From positions 53,431,417-53,495,416 of the forward strand of contig CM055104.1 in the NCBI GenBank assembly GCA_029204225.1: 64,000 bases of DNA, read 5' to 3'. A program made the translations under genes and the position numbers. This document shows, piece by piece, positions 1 to 12,770 of the stretch. Position 1 is the first letter of the stretch. Each line of letters opens with the position of its first letter. The notes beneath the pieces were generated by a model, which saw only the letters and a list, made by a program, of their open reading frames with translations, did no database searches and had not been told where the DNA came from. The stretch comes from Diphasiastrum complanatum (taxonomy: Eukaryota; Streptophyta; Lycopodiopsida; Lycopodiales; Lycopodiaceae).

Positions 1-1657
1 TTCAATCTACCATGGTTTGCTTTTATATGCCTTCAGAATCATGAAGCACAAATGGACAAAAGCTCTTGCTCAGTTTGCATTGCGAATTGCGAGTTCATGA
101 AGTAATCAACTTAGTTAGAAACTGGGCCCTTACTAACAGGTTGCTCCTTCTAAAATGCGGCAGGTTATTCATGAGTGCAACTAGTGGAGCTTGTTGCGAA
201 GTGTTGTTCCATGGCGCGTGGGATGGTCGTTTGAATCGCACCAGAAGCAATCTTTTGCATTTGGAACTACCTTAAAACAAAGTCATCCTATCCCTATTGC
301 GCAGTCACCATTGCGTCAACCTGTTCCACAATACCAATTGCAACAGCGTAACAAACCAATCGTCTCACAGAGATCCTCTACACCTTGGGAGCAATATCCC
401 TAGAAATAACATTGAAGGTTACCCGCATGCCGATGGAGAGGTTGACAGATGTGTTTTCACTGCACTGTTTCTAAAGATTGGTTTTGATTTGCAGAGGCGA
501 CAAAGCTTTTTGCAGTGTGGAGTGTCGTCACCAGCAAATTGTGGTCGATGATCGTTTAGAACACATGGAAAAGTGCTCATCGGTAGCCCTGAAGACAGGG
601 AAAGTAGTCCAATCACCAAAGCAGAGTTCGACAGCAGGCACAGTTGCTACTGCCTAGCTTCATATAAGTCTTCAATGTCATTGAAAAAATCATGTCTATT
701 CTGTACAGGAATGAAAGCATCAGAAAGTTTTGCTATGCGCTCGAAGGATTCTTTTCTGATGATATAAACATAAAAAGAGACTTTTAGACCGCAGTTGAAG
801 CTATGGATTAATAATTGACACTCATTATGTAAATCTATGAAGTTTGTTATTTAGATCTCCTACACACTGAGCTTTCCAAGTATCAAATGTATCAACAGAA
901 ACATGGGACGGCGTTAGTAGGAAGAGTGGTAATGGTATTCTATAAGTTGAGCATCATATCTTGCACTGTTTTGTGATATTATGCTGGATCCATGAGCGAG
1001 TAACGGTCTTGCTGGAAAGAAGATGCAAGTATTTCCGGGGCGAGGGTCCAGAGGCTAGTGGACCTCGTGCATGAGAATAAATTTCAATAATTAGCAAGTG
1101 GAATTTCAAGTTATGTTGGAAGCATTTCGCTATTGTACCTCTGCAGCTTTCTGATTTCGAAGAACAAGAGCAGAACCAGGCGATTGTCAAAAGATCCTTA
1201 AAAAACCAAAAACCCTTCCAAAAAACCAAACCAAAAACCCTTCCAAAAAACCATGCATGCACTGACAACGGCCACCTTCATAATGGCAAGTCACGAGAAA
1301 ATGGAATACGCAAATCCGGAATCAGCATCAGAACAAATCCGAATCCAAGTGTCAACCTCTCCTTTTTTGTTCTGAATGGAGGTGTCACTCTCTCAATATT
1401 GAAGCAGCCCCAACTTTGGAAGGAAAATATTTTAATAACATAAATTGAATAAAAATAAAAATAATAAAAAGCAATAGGTGACTCAAAACCCTAGAAAAAT
1501 AGGCACTATATTTTTAAATCCCACATGTCGCACTCACAAAAATCAAGGCATTAAAAAAAACCACATTTACATATGCCATTTGAATTAAAACCAAAACACA
1601 AGCATGTCAATGTTTCAAATGAATGCTAAGTCCTCCTTGCTAAAGAAACAAAACATT
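1..1657. other. No recognisable gene
   Basis: I see no family match on either strand. Open frames are short (under about 105 codons) and overlap in several frames, as expected by chance. The only local structure is a short A/C-rich tandem repeat near 1206-1252. It may be old intergenic or transposon-derived sequence. Confidence 0.5.
1206..1252. repeat. Short A/C-rich tandem repeat
   Basis: A 20-base unit (CCAAAAACCCTTCCAAAAAA) occurs twice with a 25-base period, followed by a partial third copy. It is simple sequence with no sign of function. Confidence 0.75.
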
Positions 1658-2262
1658 TGTTTACAAAGCCTTGCTAGCTTTCAGCCCTCTTCCTGACGAA
1701 GATGTTCGCAAACACGAAAGTCAAGAGACACGAAGCACAAAAGTTCCACGAACACCTGACGGGAAGACACGGACATGAAAGATTCACGAACGAGAATTTT
1801 TTTCGGTCCAACACGAGAAAGTCAGACGACGGAAATGAAACCAACGACGTGACACGAAAAACGTCGCGAAACTTTTTCTGCCCTCATGCTCCAAAGAGTA
1901 CCAGCAAGATCATACAAGTACCCAGAAGTACAGATGTTTGATCTGATGGCATGACGTCAACAGATACACTCTAGGTCGTGGCTAATCTGCCACTCTTGTA
2001 ATTTCTTGATTAGTTGTAGATGCTTAATCACTCTAATCTGAAAGGTTACACAAAGCGACTATGTACTTATTGGATGATACTTGACACACAAACAAATACA
2101 GAACATACACACAGATGTATGAAGCAGTTTGATGCTAGTAAGCAATCAAGACAAAATACAGACAAGAAGTCCGCCTGCGTGCGAGACAAGTTCTGTGAGC
2201 AGGATCCATAGTGATCCATAGGTCCGCTAGTAAGCGAGACATCCACTTGTGAGAGAACTTAT
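1658..2262 (+). mobile_element. LTR fragment Q1, copia (same family as the D 5' LTR)
   Basis: The sequence from TGTTTACAAAGCCTTGCTAG onward parallels the first ~620 bases of the LTR at 29038. Shared blocks include the GACGAAGATGTTCG stretch, CTCCAAAGAGTACCAGC, GATCTGATGGCATGACGTCA, the AGGTCGTGGCTAATCTGCC stretch and the CCGCTAGTAA(A)GCGAGAC block. It stops inside the LTR and passes directly into minus-strand copia sequence. No coding part of its own element is attached, so it is a truncated LTR fossil. The copy differs widely from D, suggesting an old separation. Confidence 0.8.
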
Positions 2263-5200
2263 AGAAACTAGCTTAGCAACAGGAGCAAAAGTTTCATCAA
2301 AATCTACTCCCTTGGTTTGCAAGAACTCCTTTGCCACTAGCTTTGCCTTGTGTTTGTTGATGCTCCCATCTTGATTGTACTTCAATCTATAGATCCATTT
2401 GCACTCAAGTGGTTTTCTTCCATGAGGAAGATCCACAAGCTTCCATGTATGATTCTCCATAAGAGCATCATACTCCTTTTGCATGGTCCCTCCATTCTTG
2501 TGACTCCATATCTTCTTCAAAGCAACTTGGCTCATCAAACATAGAAGTTAGAAAAGTGTAAGAGGTAAGTGAATGTAGGTCTTCCCTTTGTTCACCTTTG
2601 TCAACATAGGTGAGCCTTGAGGGCGCGGCCTTCCTTCTTGTAGATCTCCTTGGAGTCCTCGGATCTTGAGATGGATCTTCAAGATCTTGATCACATGTAG
2701 GCTCCTCCTCAAACCTTACAAGATCCTTGACATAAGATGGATTAGAAGCTTTCTCATTCAACTTGTAGTAGTTACCTTCATCAAAAGTAACATCTCTACT
2801 CACTAAAATCTTTTTAGTGATTGGATTATAGATTCTATATCCTTTGCTATTTTCAGCATAACCAACAAAGATCCCCTTTATAAAAGTAGGATCATCCTTT
2901 TTTCTTGTATCTAATGCTTGAAAAACATAGCAAGTAGATCTGAAAATTCTTAGATCTTTAAGATTCGGCTTCTTACAAAATAGAGCCTCATAAGATGTTA
3001 TGCCTCCAATGGGCCTACATGGCAATCTATTACACAAATAAGTTGCACAAATAATAGCCTCTCCCCAAAGGACTTAGGTAGAGATGCATCTAACCTCAAA
3101 GCCTTAGCACACTCACAAAGTGTTCTATTTATCCTCTTGGCTATACCATTTTGTTAAGGACTATAAGTACATGTAAGTTCTCTCTTAATGCCATTGGATT
3201 TACAAAACTCTATCATCTTGGTGGAGATATACTCTCCACCATTATCACTCCTCAATACTTTAATTCTAGCATCAAGTTGATTTTCAACTAGAGTTTTGAA
3301 CTTAACAAAGGCTTCAAACACTTAACTTTTGGAATCCAAAAGTTCAATCCAAGTGTATCTAGAGTAATTATCAATAAAAGATACATACCTAGATGCACCT
3401 CCATTAGATTCTTGAGAAAAAGAGTGCACATCACTATGAATAAGATCTAATGCTTTTGTAGATCTAGTGGAAGAGATATCAAAAGGTAGCTTGTGTGCCT
3501 TTGAGAGGCTACAAGCTTCACAACTTTTTCCACACTTTGAGAGTGTCTTTGGAAGGCCGAGAGCAAGATCCTTGGTGCATAGCATCTCCATAGATTTGAA
3601 GTTGGGGTGGCCCAACCTCTTATGCCAAAGCTCCACTTGATTGAGCTCCTCCTTCACCATGTTCACACTTCCAAGAAAAACATTAGCATCTAGCTTAAAA
3701 ATGCTTGAATCCCTTTACAATGCAAGTATTATTCATCATTATGGAGCAAACACCTTCTTAAAATGGACATCTAAGCCATCATCCATCAATTGTCCTACAC
3801 TTAACAAATTCTTAGTGAGTGTAGAAACATAGAGTACATTATCAAGATCTACTCTTTTAGAGGATCTAAGACTTAAGGGAATAGTTCCCACTCCATCTAT
3901 TCTACATTCTTGATCACTTGCTATTAGAATAGACTTTTTACAACCTACAAAAGGTACAAGAGTTGAGAAAAAATCCTTTTGGAATGTCATGTGGGAACTA
4001 GCCCCACTATCAATCCACCATGTGTCATTGGAGTAGCTCTTGGATGTTGATGTAGAAGCCATTAAGGATGAATCCACTTTATCCTCATCTTCGTCAAGAG
4101 TGAGGTTGCCTTGTTTGCTCTCTCCTTGTGCATTCTTTTTCTTGTAACACTCGGCTGTAAAGTGCCCCTTTTTTTCGACAAAAGAAGCACTTGAGTTTGG
4201 CTTTGTTCTTCTTTCCACCTTTGGAGCTTGATGATTGATCATCACTTTTGGTCTCCTTTTGTTGGATCTTCTTCTTTGACTTTGTCTTTCCTTTGCTTGA
4301 GAAGTTGGCCTTCTCATCACCATCATGCAACTTCAAGGATCCAATCCTTCGCTTGACATGAAGGATCCTACTCTCCTCGGCCACAAGCACACTATGGAGC
4401 TTGTCAATGGAAGGTAGTGTATCTTGAATAGCAAAGCTTTGTACAAGATTGGAGAACTCATCTCCAAGACCATTCAAAATGATTTGAACAAGTTCATCAT
4501 CATGAATACCCTCACTAATGATGGAAAGTTCTTTGTTGAGAGATTTTATTCTCAAGACATACTCTTGAGCACTCTCATCACTCCCTCTAATGCTTTGAAG
4601 AACTTTATTTCTAATCATAGCACTCTAGAGGTATTTTTGGATTCATAAATCCCTTTAAGGTAGTCTCATGCCTCCTTGGTCGAGGTACAAGATGCCGCTT
4701 TCTTTAGAAGTTCATTACTAACATTCATCTTTAGGCAATGTAATGCTAGTCTAGCTCTCCTTTTGTACCTCACTAGATCTTGCCCTCCTTGAGCTTATTC
4801 TTCCTCTCCTATGACAAGATCATACATATCTTGGAGCACAAGTAGAGACTCCATTCTTACTTTCCAAGTTGAATAATAATTAGAATTTAGCCTTTCACTA
4901 GCCTCAAGAAGATAGGCTCCAATTGAACCCATTCTATCTAGTAACAAGTACAACAAATGTACTATTCAAAGGCTCTCCCTTCACTCTTTCTCAGAATTTA
5001 GCTACAATGCTACTATCTTGAATCTCACAAGACTCAAGAAGCAAGATCTATAATGATCTTGAACTCAAAAAGATTTGAGAAAGTGTATTCTACACAATCT
5101 ATTCACTTAGAAACTTGGATTTGATTCTTGGAAGTGCCAATGCCTTCCTATGGTGTTTAGAATGGTTTCACTCTTGAACCAAAAAAAAAACATAAGCCTC

Positions 5201-5540
5201 AAACTCTCTCTCAAGGATTTGTAGGTTTGATAAGCCTCTAACACCATTTACTCATCAAATCTATAATGGAAACAATGGATTTTCATAAGCACATCACTAG
5301 TTTCACTCTTCACAACTTGTTTGAAGCTCAAATATTGAAAAAAAACAAAGTTTTGGTGAAAGTACAACTCCAGCAGCCTCTCACACGTGTGAGAAGTACA
5401 TCTGAACTTTACACACTAATCTGAACCTCAACATTACAAGTAAACTATTAGAAAAGGTCGCCCTCTTTCAAAATAAATCTAGCACCAATGGTTTCACCAA
5501 AATGAAGATTTTTGGATCATCAACTAAGCTCTTTGAGTTG

Positions 5541-5552
5541 GCTCTGATACCA
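5541..5552 (-). other. Primer-binding site of copia C (initiator-Met tRNA type)
   Basis: The plus strand reads GCTCTGATACCA, that is TGGTATCAGAGC on the element strand. This is the usual plant LTR-element primer site complementary to initiator-Met tRNA. It directly touches the LTR end at 5553, which fixes that boundary. Confidence 0.9.
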
Positions 5553-6204
5553 TGTCAAATTTCAGAGTAAAGGACTAAATTTGATCTAGAAATGATCACA
5601 AAGAGTGATTGGTAGCTTAAGATCTTGATCTATATCAAGACTAGCTTCCAAATCTAGCTTCTACTTGACAATCTTTGTGTTTCCAAGCAAGAACAATAAA
5701 AAATGATGACCCACGGCTTCACAAGTGTGAAGTATAGCTATTGTACAGCCTGATAACAGAGAAATAGTTTACTAAACATTTACTTAGCATTCATCCACAA
5801 AGAAAGTGCTTAAGAGAGTGTAAACACCAAGATTGCTTTACAGACCAATGTTTCTCATCATTAGCTCAATGATGGATCCATGGATCAAGTACAAAATCAT
5901 CATAATCTCTCTCTAAGCTGCATCCAGCACGTGTGGGACAGCTCATTGTACTCATCCATATCCACTTTGGATAAGATCTATCAAGTTTGCCACATCATCC
6001 ATTGGTGGTTTCTGTTGACCTTCTAGATTCCTACAAACTAGGACCTAACTCCTATAATTTAGGAGATGTCATATTAGACTCAAATGAAAGCTAATCAAAA
6101 TGGATTTGAATATTACAAGTGTCATTTCACACGTGTGGACAGGTCCTCACACATGTGGATCCATATAGATGTCAAATACATCAAAAAACCATGTGAAAAT
6201 ATCA
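5553..6204 (-). repeat. 5' LTR of copia C
   Basis: The LTR ends at its primer site (5552/5553) and runs about 650 bases to the junction with element B near 6204; the outer end is approximate. It belongs to the same broad LTR family as G (44925) and P (51862): all share the CACACGTGTG palindromes and the late TTGTTCTTG block. CACGTG boxes lie at 5928-5933 and 6130-6135. Confidence 0.75.
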
Positions 6205-9200
6205 AAATTCGAAATCAAAACACTGCTGAAGGGCGAAGGCATCTGGTCGGTGACCGAACTCTCAGAGGTGCAGCCTCCAGAGGGAGACCCAAGGAGAGCT
6301 GAATGGATAAAAAAGGATGAGCGTGCAATGGCGATCATCGTTTCGTCCATCAACGAAGATCTACTCATGCATATTGAAGACGGCGAAAGTAGCCATACAG
6401 CATGGGAAAGATTAAAACAGAAATACGAAGTGAGGACTACAGCTTCAGTGATGCAAGCTGCAATCCATACGATGGGATGGCAACCAGCTGGACCAGCATG
6501 TTGAGAAGATCAGAATGATCTCTGCTCAACTTGCTGCATCAGGGCAAGAGCACCAGCAGGTCCCAGCACCACAACAGCTAATGTACTTCATGAAGTCTCT
6601 ACCTACGTCCTATCAACCGTTGAGAATGCTTATCCTGAGTCTACCAGATATGACATTCGACAAAGCAATCAGTCTTGTCATTAATGAGAGACTGATGAGG
6701 GATGAAGGAGAAGGAAGCAGTGATCAAGATAAAGCTCTCTTCACCAAAGAAAAGAAGAAGAACAAGAACAAACCCAAATTCGACAAGACAAAGTTCTCAA
6801 ATCAACAATTTTTTTTCTTGTGATCACTATCACAAACCAGGCCATACAGCCAACAAATGCTGGTTCAATCCAGCAATACCTAGCATGCATTACAAGAAGA
6901 AGGGCACTCTGCATACGATTGCAGATTCAACCCAAAAAAAAAGAACAAAACTGAGAAAGCAAATGTTGCAGAGTCATCAAAAGATGCAGATAGAGGTGAT
7001 GAAGCCTTCAGAATATTTGATGAAGCTTCAACAAGCTACACTGAACAAGACTATGATGTAGTCATTGATTCAAGAGCAACATCACACATCACGTGCAATA
7101 AGAAAATCTTGATCGACTTCAGAGAACTCAAAAATAACAGAGTAGTGATTCTAGGTGATGGGAGCAGACACGATGTCAAAGGCATCGGGACTCTATAGCT
7201 GTGAACATTGTCAGGTCAAGCAGAGATGCCAGGAGCACTCTACGTGCCATCATTGAGAAAAGATCTGCTATCAGTCTCCAAAATGGCAGATCTTGGAGTT
7301 CAAGTTTTATTCGATGGCAATACATGCCACATGATCGAAAAAACAACAAGCAAATTGTTGACGGTTGGATGCAGAAAAGGAAATCTCTACCAAGCCAAGA
7401 TAATCAGCAATTCTGATAGCATATTAAATGCATCAGAAAATGAAGATCAGCTCTAGCATAGGAGAATGTATAATCTGAATAGGAGGAGCTTGTATGACAT
7501 GTGCAACAAAGACATAGTCACAAGTTTGAAGATATCAAGACCCGATATTGAATTATGCGAAGCCTGTTAGAAAGGCAAACAACATCGGAATCCATTCACA
7601 CATGAGGGAAGAAGAGCCAAAGAAGTTCTTGAGCTTGTCCACTCAGATGTCTGTGGACCGATGAAAATGGATTCGCTCTCAAGATTGAGGTATTTCTTGA
7701 CGTTCATAGATGATTACAGCAGGATGACTATTCTACTACCTAAATTTTTTTTTTGAAGTGTTTGACTCTTTCAAGAAGTTCGTGGCATTTGCAAAGCGAC
7801 ACACCTCAAAGAAGATTCAGATCATCAGATATGACAATGGAGGTGACTATATGAGCAAAGATTTTTCGAAATTCTGCCAAGAATAGGGGATAGAGCATCA
7901 GTTCACTCTTGCGTACACACCAGAATATAATGGTGTCGCGGAAAGAAGAAACAAGACACTAGTCGAAGGAGCCAGATGCTTGATGGCATAGGCTCGATTG
8001 CCAAGTCAAATTTGGATTGAGGCAATAGTTGCAGCAGTACACCTGCAGAACAGATCAACAATGACATCGTTGGAAAATAAGGCACCGTATGAAATGTGGA
8101 CAGGTAGAAAGCCTGATCTATCATACATACGTGTGTTTGGATGTGCAGCATACAAGCACATTCCAAAAGATAAAAGAAGCAAGCTCGATGATAAATCAAA
8201 GAAAATAATCATGGTCGGGTACTCGAATGGATCACAAGTGTACAGACTCTACAATCCAACCACGAATAAGGTTGTTTCGAGTAGAGATGTGAAGTTCGAT
8301 GAGTCCACATTCCCTGGACTAAAGGATGAGAATGGCCATGAGATCTTCACACTACTACCAATTCAAGAGGGAGATCGAGGACATACGTCAAATCAGACTC
8401 CAAACCAGCAGGAAGCAGAATCCCACGAACAAGACGTTCGAGCAGTGACGAAACGAACCCAAAAGGTCAACAAGACAAAGAAGACCTCCAGATCGATACG
8501 CTGACAATCTTCAGTGGAGCGAAGACATGCAATCTGATTACTACAGCTTCATTGAAGAGCCGACAACATATCAAGAAGCTGTCCAGAGTTCAGAGGGAGA
8601 ATTCTGGAAGTAGACAATGTCAGAGGAGATCAAGTCGATGAGGTGAAATGAGGCATGGACACTAGAGCCACTGTTAGAAAACAGAAAGATTGTCGACTGC
8701 AAGTGGGTGTACAAAAAGAAAATGAAATTAGGTGACACTGTTGGCCATTATAAAACAAGGCTTGTCGCGAAGGGCTACACACAAAGGTATGGTGTTGATT
8801 ATTTCGACACATATTCGTCGATGGTCAAGATGACAAGCATACAACTGCTCCTTGCATATGCTACACAACACAATCTGAAAATTCACCAAATTGATGTAAA
8901 GACAGCCTTTCTCCACGAAGATCTAGAGGATGAAATCTTCATGAAGCAGCCTAAAGGATTTGAAGACCCCGACAATAGACAATATGTTTGTCAGTTGCAG
9001 AGATGCATTTATGGTCTAAAACAAGAATCACAAGCTTGGTACAAGAAGCTCGACAGTCTTCTGAAGTCTCTAGACTTCAATCCTACACAACCAGACTGTA
9101 ATGTCTACATAAAAAGAGTAGGAAAAGATTTTGTGATACAGACTATTTTCGTGGATGATTATCGTATGATAGAGAACTCCTTGATGCTAATCAAGGACAT

Positions 9201-10119
9201 GAAGAGTCAGATTTTTGAAAATTATGAAATCACAGATCTAGGGGAAGCAACAAAATGCCTCGGACTGGAGATCAGAAGAGATCGAATAAAGGGCGAAATG
9301 CACTTGAGTCAGTCTGAATATGCCAGAAAAGTGCCGAAGTAGTATCACATGATGGATTGCAAAGAAAAGGTCACACCAATTATAGCTAAAGCCAAGCTGA
9401 CGAAGCAGGATTGTCCGAAAACAGAGGAAGAAAAACAGAAGATGGAAGGTATATCCTACCAAAACCTAATCAGTAGTCTGACTTACAATTTGTACCAGAT
9501 CCGATATAGCTTTCTCTGTTTATGCTTTAAGCCAATTCTCTTCCAATCCTGGCATGGCACATTGGCAAATGAAAAAATGAATCCTACGATATCTGAAGGG
9601 TACCCAAAATATGGGATTAATGTACAAAGCAGAAAACGAAAGAAAAGGATTCGAGCTGCACCACTATAGTGATGCAAGCTGGGCGAGTTGCAAAGATGAC
9701 ATCAAGTCCATAATTGGAGGATGTTCAATAGCGTGTGGAGCAGCAATCAGCTGGATATGCAAAAAGCAAACTTGGTAGCTCAATCCTCATGCAAAATTGA
9801 ATATGTCGCAGCTTTAAAAGTGGCGAACAAAGTAGTTTGGTTGCAGATGATGCTGGAGGCAATTGGGATATCACAAGGAGGACCATGCACAATGATTATC
9901 TGTCCCAGGATCCTGTCTTCCATTCAAAGACAAAACACATACCTCTGAAGTATCATCACATTTGAGATTTGATCTCGAAAGGAGAGCTCCAAGTCCAGTA
10001 CATAAAATCTGAAGACATGATTGCAGATCTGCTCACAAAGCCGCTCGACAAGCTACTCTTTGCAAAGCAAAGAAAGACAATTGGATTAAATGTGCAAAGC
10101 TGCAAGGTTCAAGAGGGAG
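6205..10119 (+). mobile_element. Copia element B (plus strand), 5'-truncated fossil
   Basis: In order on the plus strand: gag beginning inside a KTLLKGEGIW block (about 6215-6700), zinc knuckle (about 6825-6870), protease-like region (about 7050), integrase zinc region and core (about 7450-8130), integrase C-terminal part (8100-8300), copia RT (about 8640-9340, with the VKTAFLHEDLE block) and RNase H (about 9650-9900). A purine tract precedes the 3' LTR at 10120. The 5' LTR and gag start are missing, cut where element C's LTR begins. It is heavily broken (more than ten breaks). Gag resembles element D, so B and D are related lineages with different LTRs. Confidence 0.88.
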
Positions 10120-10845
10120 TGTTAGAAATTGTAAACTCCTGCAACTTTGTCACGACGCGAAGCGAAGCAACACGAAGCAAAGGTTGAATGGCGAACAATT
10201 CATGAAAGTCAACGTACCTCAAAAATCCTAAGACACGAAACGAAGCGAAACGAAGGTCATATGATTCACGAAAGTCAGACATGCCTCCATGACCAAAAGA
10301 CACGACACGACACAAAATGAAAAGAAAACAAAAGAAAATCTTTCGTGCTGCCAACTGGCAGCTCAACAGGCATGGAGCTTTGAACTTCACGCTCAGCTGA
10401 AACAATCAACAATTATAGAGAGTAAATAACTAGTTGACTAGCATTAACTACTCTTGTAATTCTCTGTTTAGCTATCTTGTAAACTCCACACAATGGAGAT
10501 ATAAACAATTTTCTGGATCAACAGAATACATTGAGAAGTCCGCGAGAGTAGAGCAGAAAAAGAAAAGAATTAAAAATATAGAGAAAAGAAATAGTTGTGC
10601 ATGAAAGTCTGCCAACGACCAGAACATAGCGAAATAGCAGAGTGTCAGGTCGCCAACGAGCGAGACACTGATCATCTCACTCTAAAAATAAAACTGATAA
10701 TACAGTTACTCTCTCTTGTGCATCTCCTTGTTTTTCGTTGTCTTGATTGCTAGAATGATATCTATTCTGTGATCTGTAGTCGCGTGTCTAGGATCTTGCA
10801 AGCTTCTGCATAAGAAAATTCAAAAGAAACAAATCCGTTCGCGAC
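10120..10845 (+). repeat. 3' LTR of copia B
   Basis: The LTR starts with TGTTAGAAATTG directly after the purine tract AAGAGGGAG. The early part is rich in CGAAGC/CGAAAC repeats. The outer end is uncertain (about 10840, near two TTCGCGAC motifs). There is no matching 5' LTR in the window, so its age cannot be estimated. Confidence 0.65.
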
Positions 10846-10879
10846 ACAAAACCCATTCGCGACAATTTGGGCTTTAAGC

Positions 10880-11260
10880 CAGAACCTTATTTGGGGGAGA
10901 AGAAAGAGAAGAAACTAGAGGTGGTGGGACGACTGGTTAACCAAGTGGAATAATTACTTCAATCTACATGCAATTCTAGAAGAGAAAAAATTGAGAGCAT
11001 TCTTCCGTTCTTCCAAGGAAAGGCTTCATCATGATGGCGTGATTTGCAACCCAAACCCACCACATGGGAAGAATTCACGGAAGTATTCAAAAATCGTTTG
11101 TGGTCGGGGATGATTTGGATTTTGACCAAAGATTTGTCAGTTGCAAAATGGATACGCGGAGCTTAAACTCTTGCCTGCAAGAAGTTATGGATTTGTGGAT
11201 CAAAGTTCTGTAATTCGATGCAAAATTGGCACTTTGGCAGTTTATCCTTGATTTGTCAGC
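10880..11260 (+). mobile_element. Gypsy gag relic
   Basis: Around 10925-11110 the plus strand encodes pieces of a Ty3/gypsy-type gag (Retrotrans_gag): a block like WLTKWNNYFNLHAILEEKKLR and, further on, LQPKPTTWEEFTEVFKNRLW. These are the W...YF...EEKLR and W.EF...F..R signatures of the family. No protease, polymerase or LTR is attached. It is a short, broken fragment lying just after the B LTR. Confidence 0.7.
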
Positions 11261-11844
11261 TGGCTATTAGAATAAATGTAAGCGAAACGTGCTTCAGACT
11301 TTCGATGACCTTGCCGAATGTTGTTGTTGTTGTTAATCCCACTCATGTTGATCTCTTGTCTTGCTCATCCATCACACTTGAAGAAGTAGCAGGAGTGGCA
11401 TCTCAAGAAAGAAATAGGCTTCCTATCTATGAATTGATTTCTCTAGCAATTGAGACATATGGCCCCCTTCATCGATGTTTTGACAAATTCCTTCACAGGT
11501 GTGCTCATTTGGTAAGGGTGTTCACGCTTTAACGCTTATGGCCTTCTTCAGACAACAAATTTATATCCCTTGCAATGAGCTCAGACTTTGTCAATCTTGC
11601 AAAGGGCGATGGTGGCCGAGTTGGTGTCTTCTCACTCCCCTTTACTAGCCGATTCACCATCGACCCACTTTTATGATATGTTATAGTCAATCCACGAAGC
11701 TCCAATGGCAACAATGTGATTTTTTCCTTTTGCTAACAATAAAATCATGTTGTCATCTTAGTCATAGTACAAACTCCACTCTTATTAACCTTAGATTTTT
11801 TGGCCCTGCCTTGCTTGCAAGTGATGAGAATTCGCGGTCTCGAA
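11261..11844. other. Unassigned sequence between gypsy gag relic and LTR Q2
   Basis: A plus-strand frame at 11218-11532 contains an RNRLPIYELISLAIETYGPLHRCFDKFLHRCAH-like stretch that looks protein-derived, but I do not recognise the family. It may be transposon coding sequence, given its neighbours, or a host gene fragment. Nothing else is seen. Confidence 0.35.
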
Positions 11845-12448
11845 AAACAGTTGCGATACAGTCATGAAAGCGAAGCAACCACAATTCAATGCGATTCAGA
11901 TGGAGTTCAGATGCGGTCGCTGGACACTGCCAGCTGAATCACTCCTACAGTCCTCCAGAATGTAGTCAGGCACTGCTAATCTACGTTTGTAAATTAATGT
12001 AGCACTCAACAAATTCAACCAATGTGTGAAATTGAAATGAATGGGAGAATCAGACACATGAATAACAGCAGACACATTGGCATTCAAGATCATACATCAT
12101 ATATTGACATGTGCACAATTGCTACAAGATTATCTATTAAATTTTCTTTGATTCTTCAAGCACTGCATGCAGATCCACGCAGTGCGTTGGCATGAGAGAA
12201 ATACAGTTCTCTCACGAGTGGATGTCTCGCTTACTAGCGGACCTGTGGATCACTATGGATCCTGCTCATAGAACTTTCCTCGCACGCAGGCATACTTCTT
12301 GTCTATGTTTTGTCTTGATTGCTTACTAGCATCAAACTGCTTCATACATGTGTGTGTATGTTCTGTATCTGTCTATGTGTCAAGTATCATCTTGTAGGTA
12401 TATAGTCGCTCTGAGTAACCTTTTTAATTAGAGTGATTAAGCATCTAT
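11845..12448 (-). mobile_element. LTR fragment Q2, copia (D family), minus strand
   Basis: This is the reverse complement of roughly the last 600 bases of the LTR at 29038-30041. Shared blocks are the GCACTGCATGCAGATCCA region, GTCTCGCTTACTAGCGGAC, and the GGACACTGCCAGCTGAATCACTCCT region. It overlaps the part of the LTR kept in Q1 but faces the other way. No internal element sequence is attached. Confidence 0.8.
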
Positions 12449-12770
12449 GACGTCCTTCAAATGCGTTGGAATCCGACGTCCATGTTGGTTTAGGCCCAAA
12501 CACCTAATGCAAGATGTCGTGAACATGCTTTTGGATTGCTGACGTGGACGTCGGAATCCGATGTCCGTGTCGGATGACACGTAAATATTTTTTAAGGAAA
12601 AAAATGCCTCGCCATGTCCACATCGAGATGTCGGATTCCAACATGTCGGATTCCGACGTGCACTTTAAAAATTGGTTGCCGCCACAATTTCCCAATCACT
12701 GGACAATGATTTTGGGATTTTTTGCCTGGACGTCAGATTCTGACGTGTCAAATTATGACAAATTATAAAA
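12449..12770. repeat. Array of odd-length imperfect palindromes
   Basis: A motif close to ACGTCGGAATCCGACGT recurs at about 12466-12482, 12546-12566, 12633-12660 (two adjacent copies) and 12731-12747. Each is a near-palindrome around one central base; ACGTCAGATTCTGACGT (12731-12747) is perfect apart from the centre. Spacing is about 80 bases. A decayed further copy (GTCAAATTATGAC) follows. No LTR, transposase or gene is attached. It may be part of an unknown repeat family, or a leader or promoter. Confidence 0.6.

Larger units (their letters stand above)
2263..6204 (-). mobile_element. Copia element C (minus strand), 3'-truncated fossil
   Basis: Read on the minus strand from high to low coordinates it carries 5' LTR (5553-6204), initiator-Met primer site, a ~0.6-kb leader, gag (about 4940-4100, UBN2 type, with a zinc-knuckle-like CFFC), aspartic protease (WWIDSGASSHM, near 4000), the integrase zinc region (LWHKRLGHPNF) and core (about 3660-2900), then the start of the copia reverse transcriptase (CKWIYRLKYNQDGSINKHKAKLVAKEF, about 2450-2270). 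This is copia order. The rest of RT, RNase H and the 3' LTR are absent. It is clearly broken, with many breaks (ten or so by eye). The low-coordinate end abuts LTR fragment Q1 and the high end abuts element B. Confidence 0.88.

Noticed and set aside
11218-11532. Possible host gene piece (RNRLPIYELISLAIETYGPLHR...)
   Set aside because: Protein-like but unrecognised, and it lies between transposon relics; no start, exon or partner could be supported.
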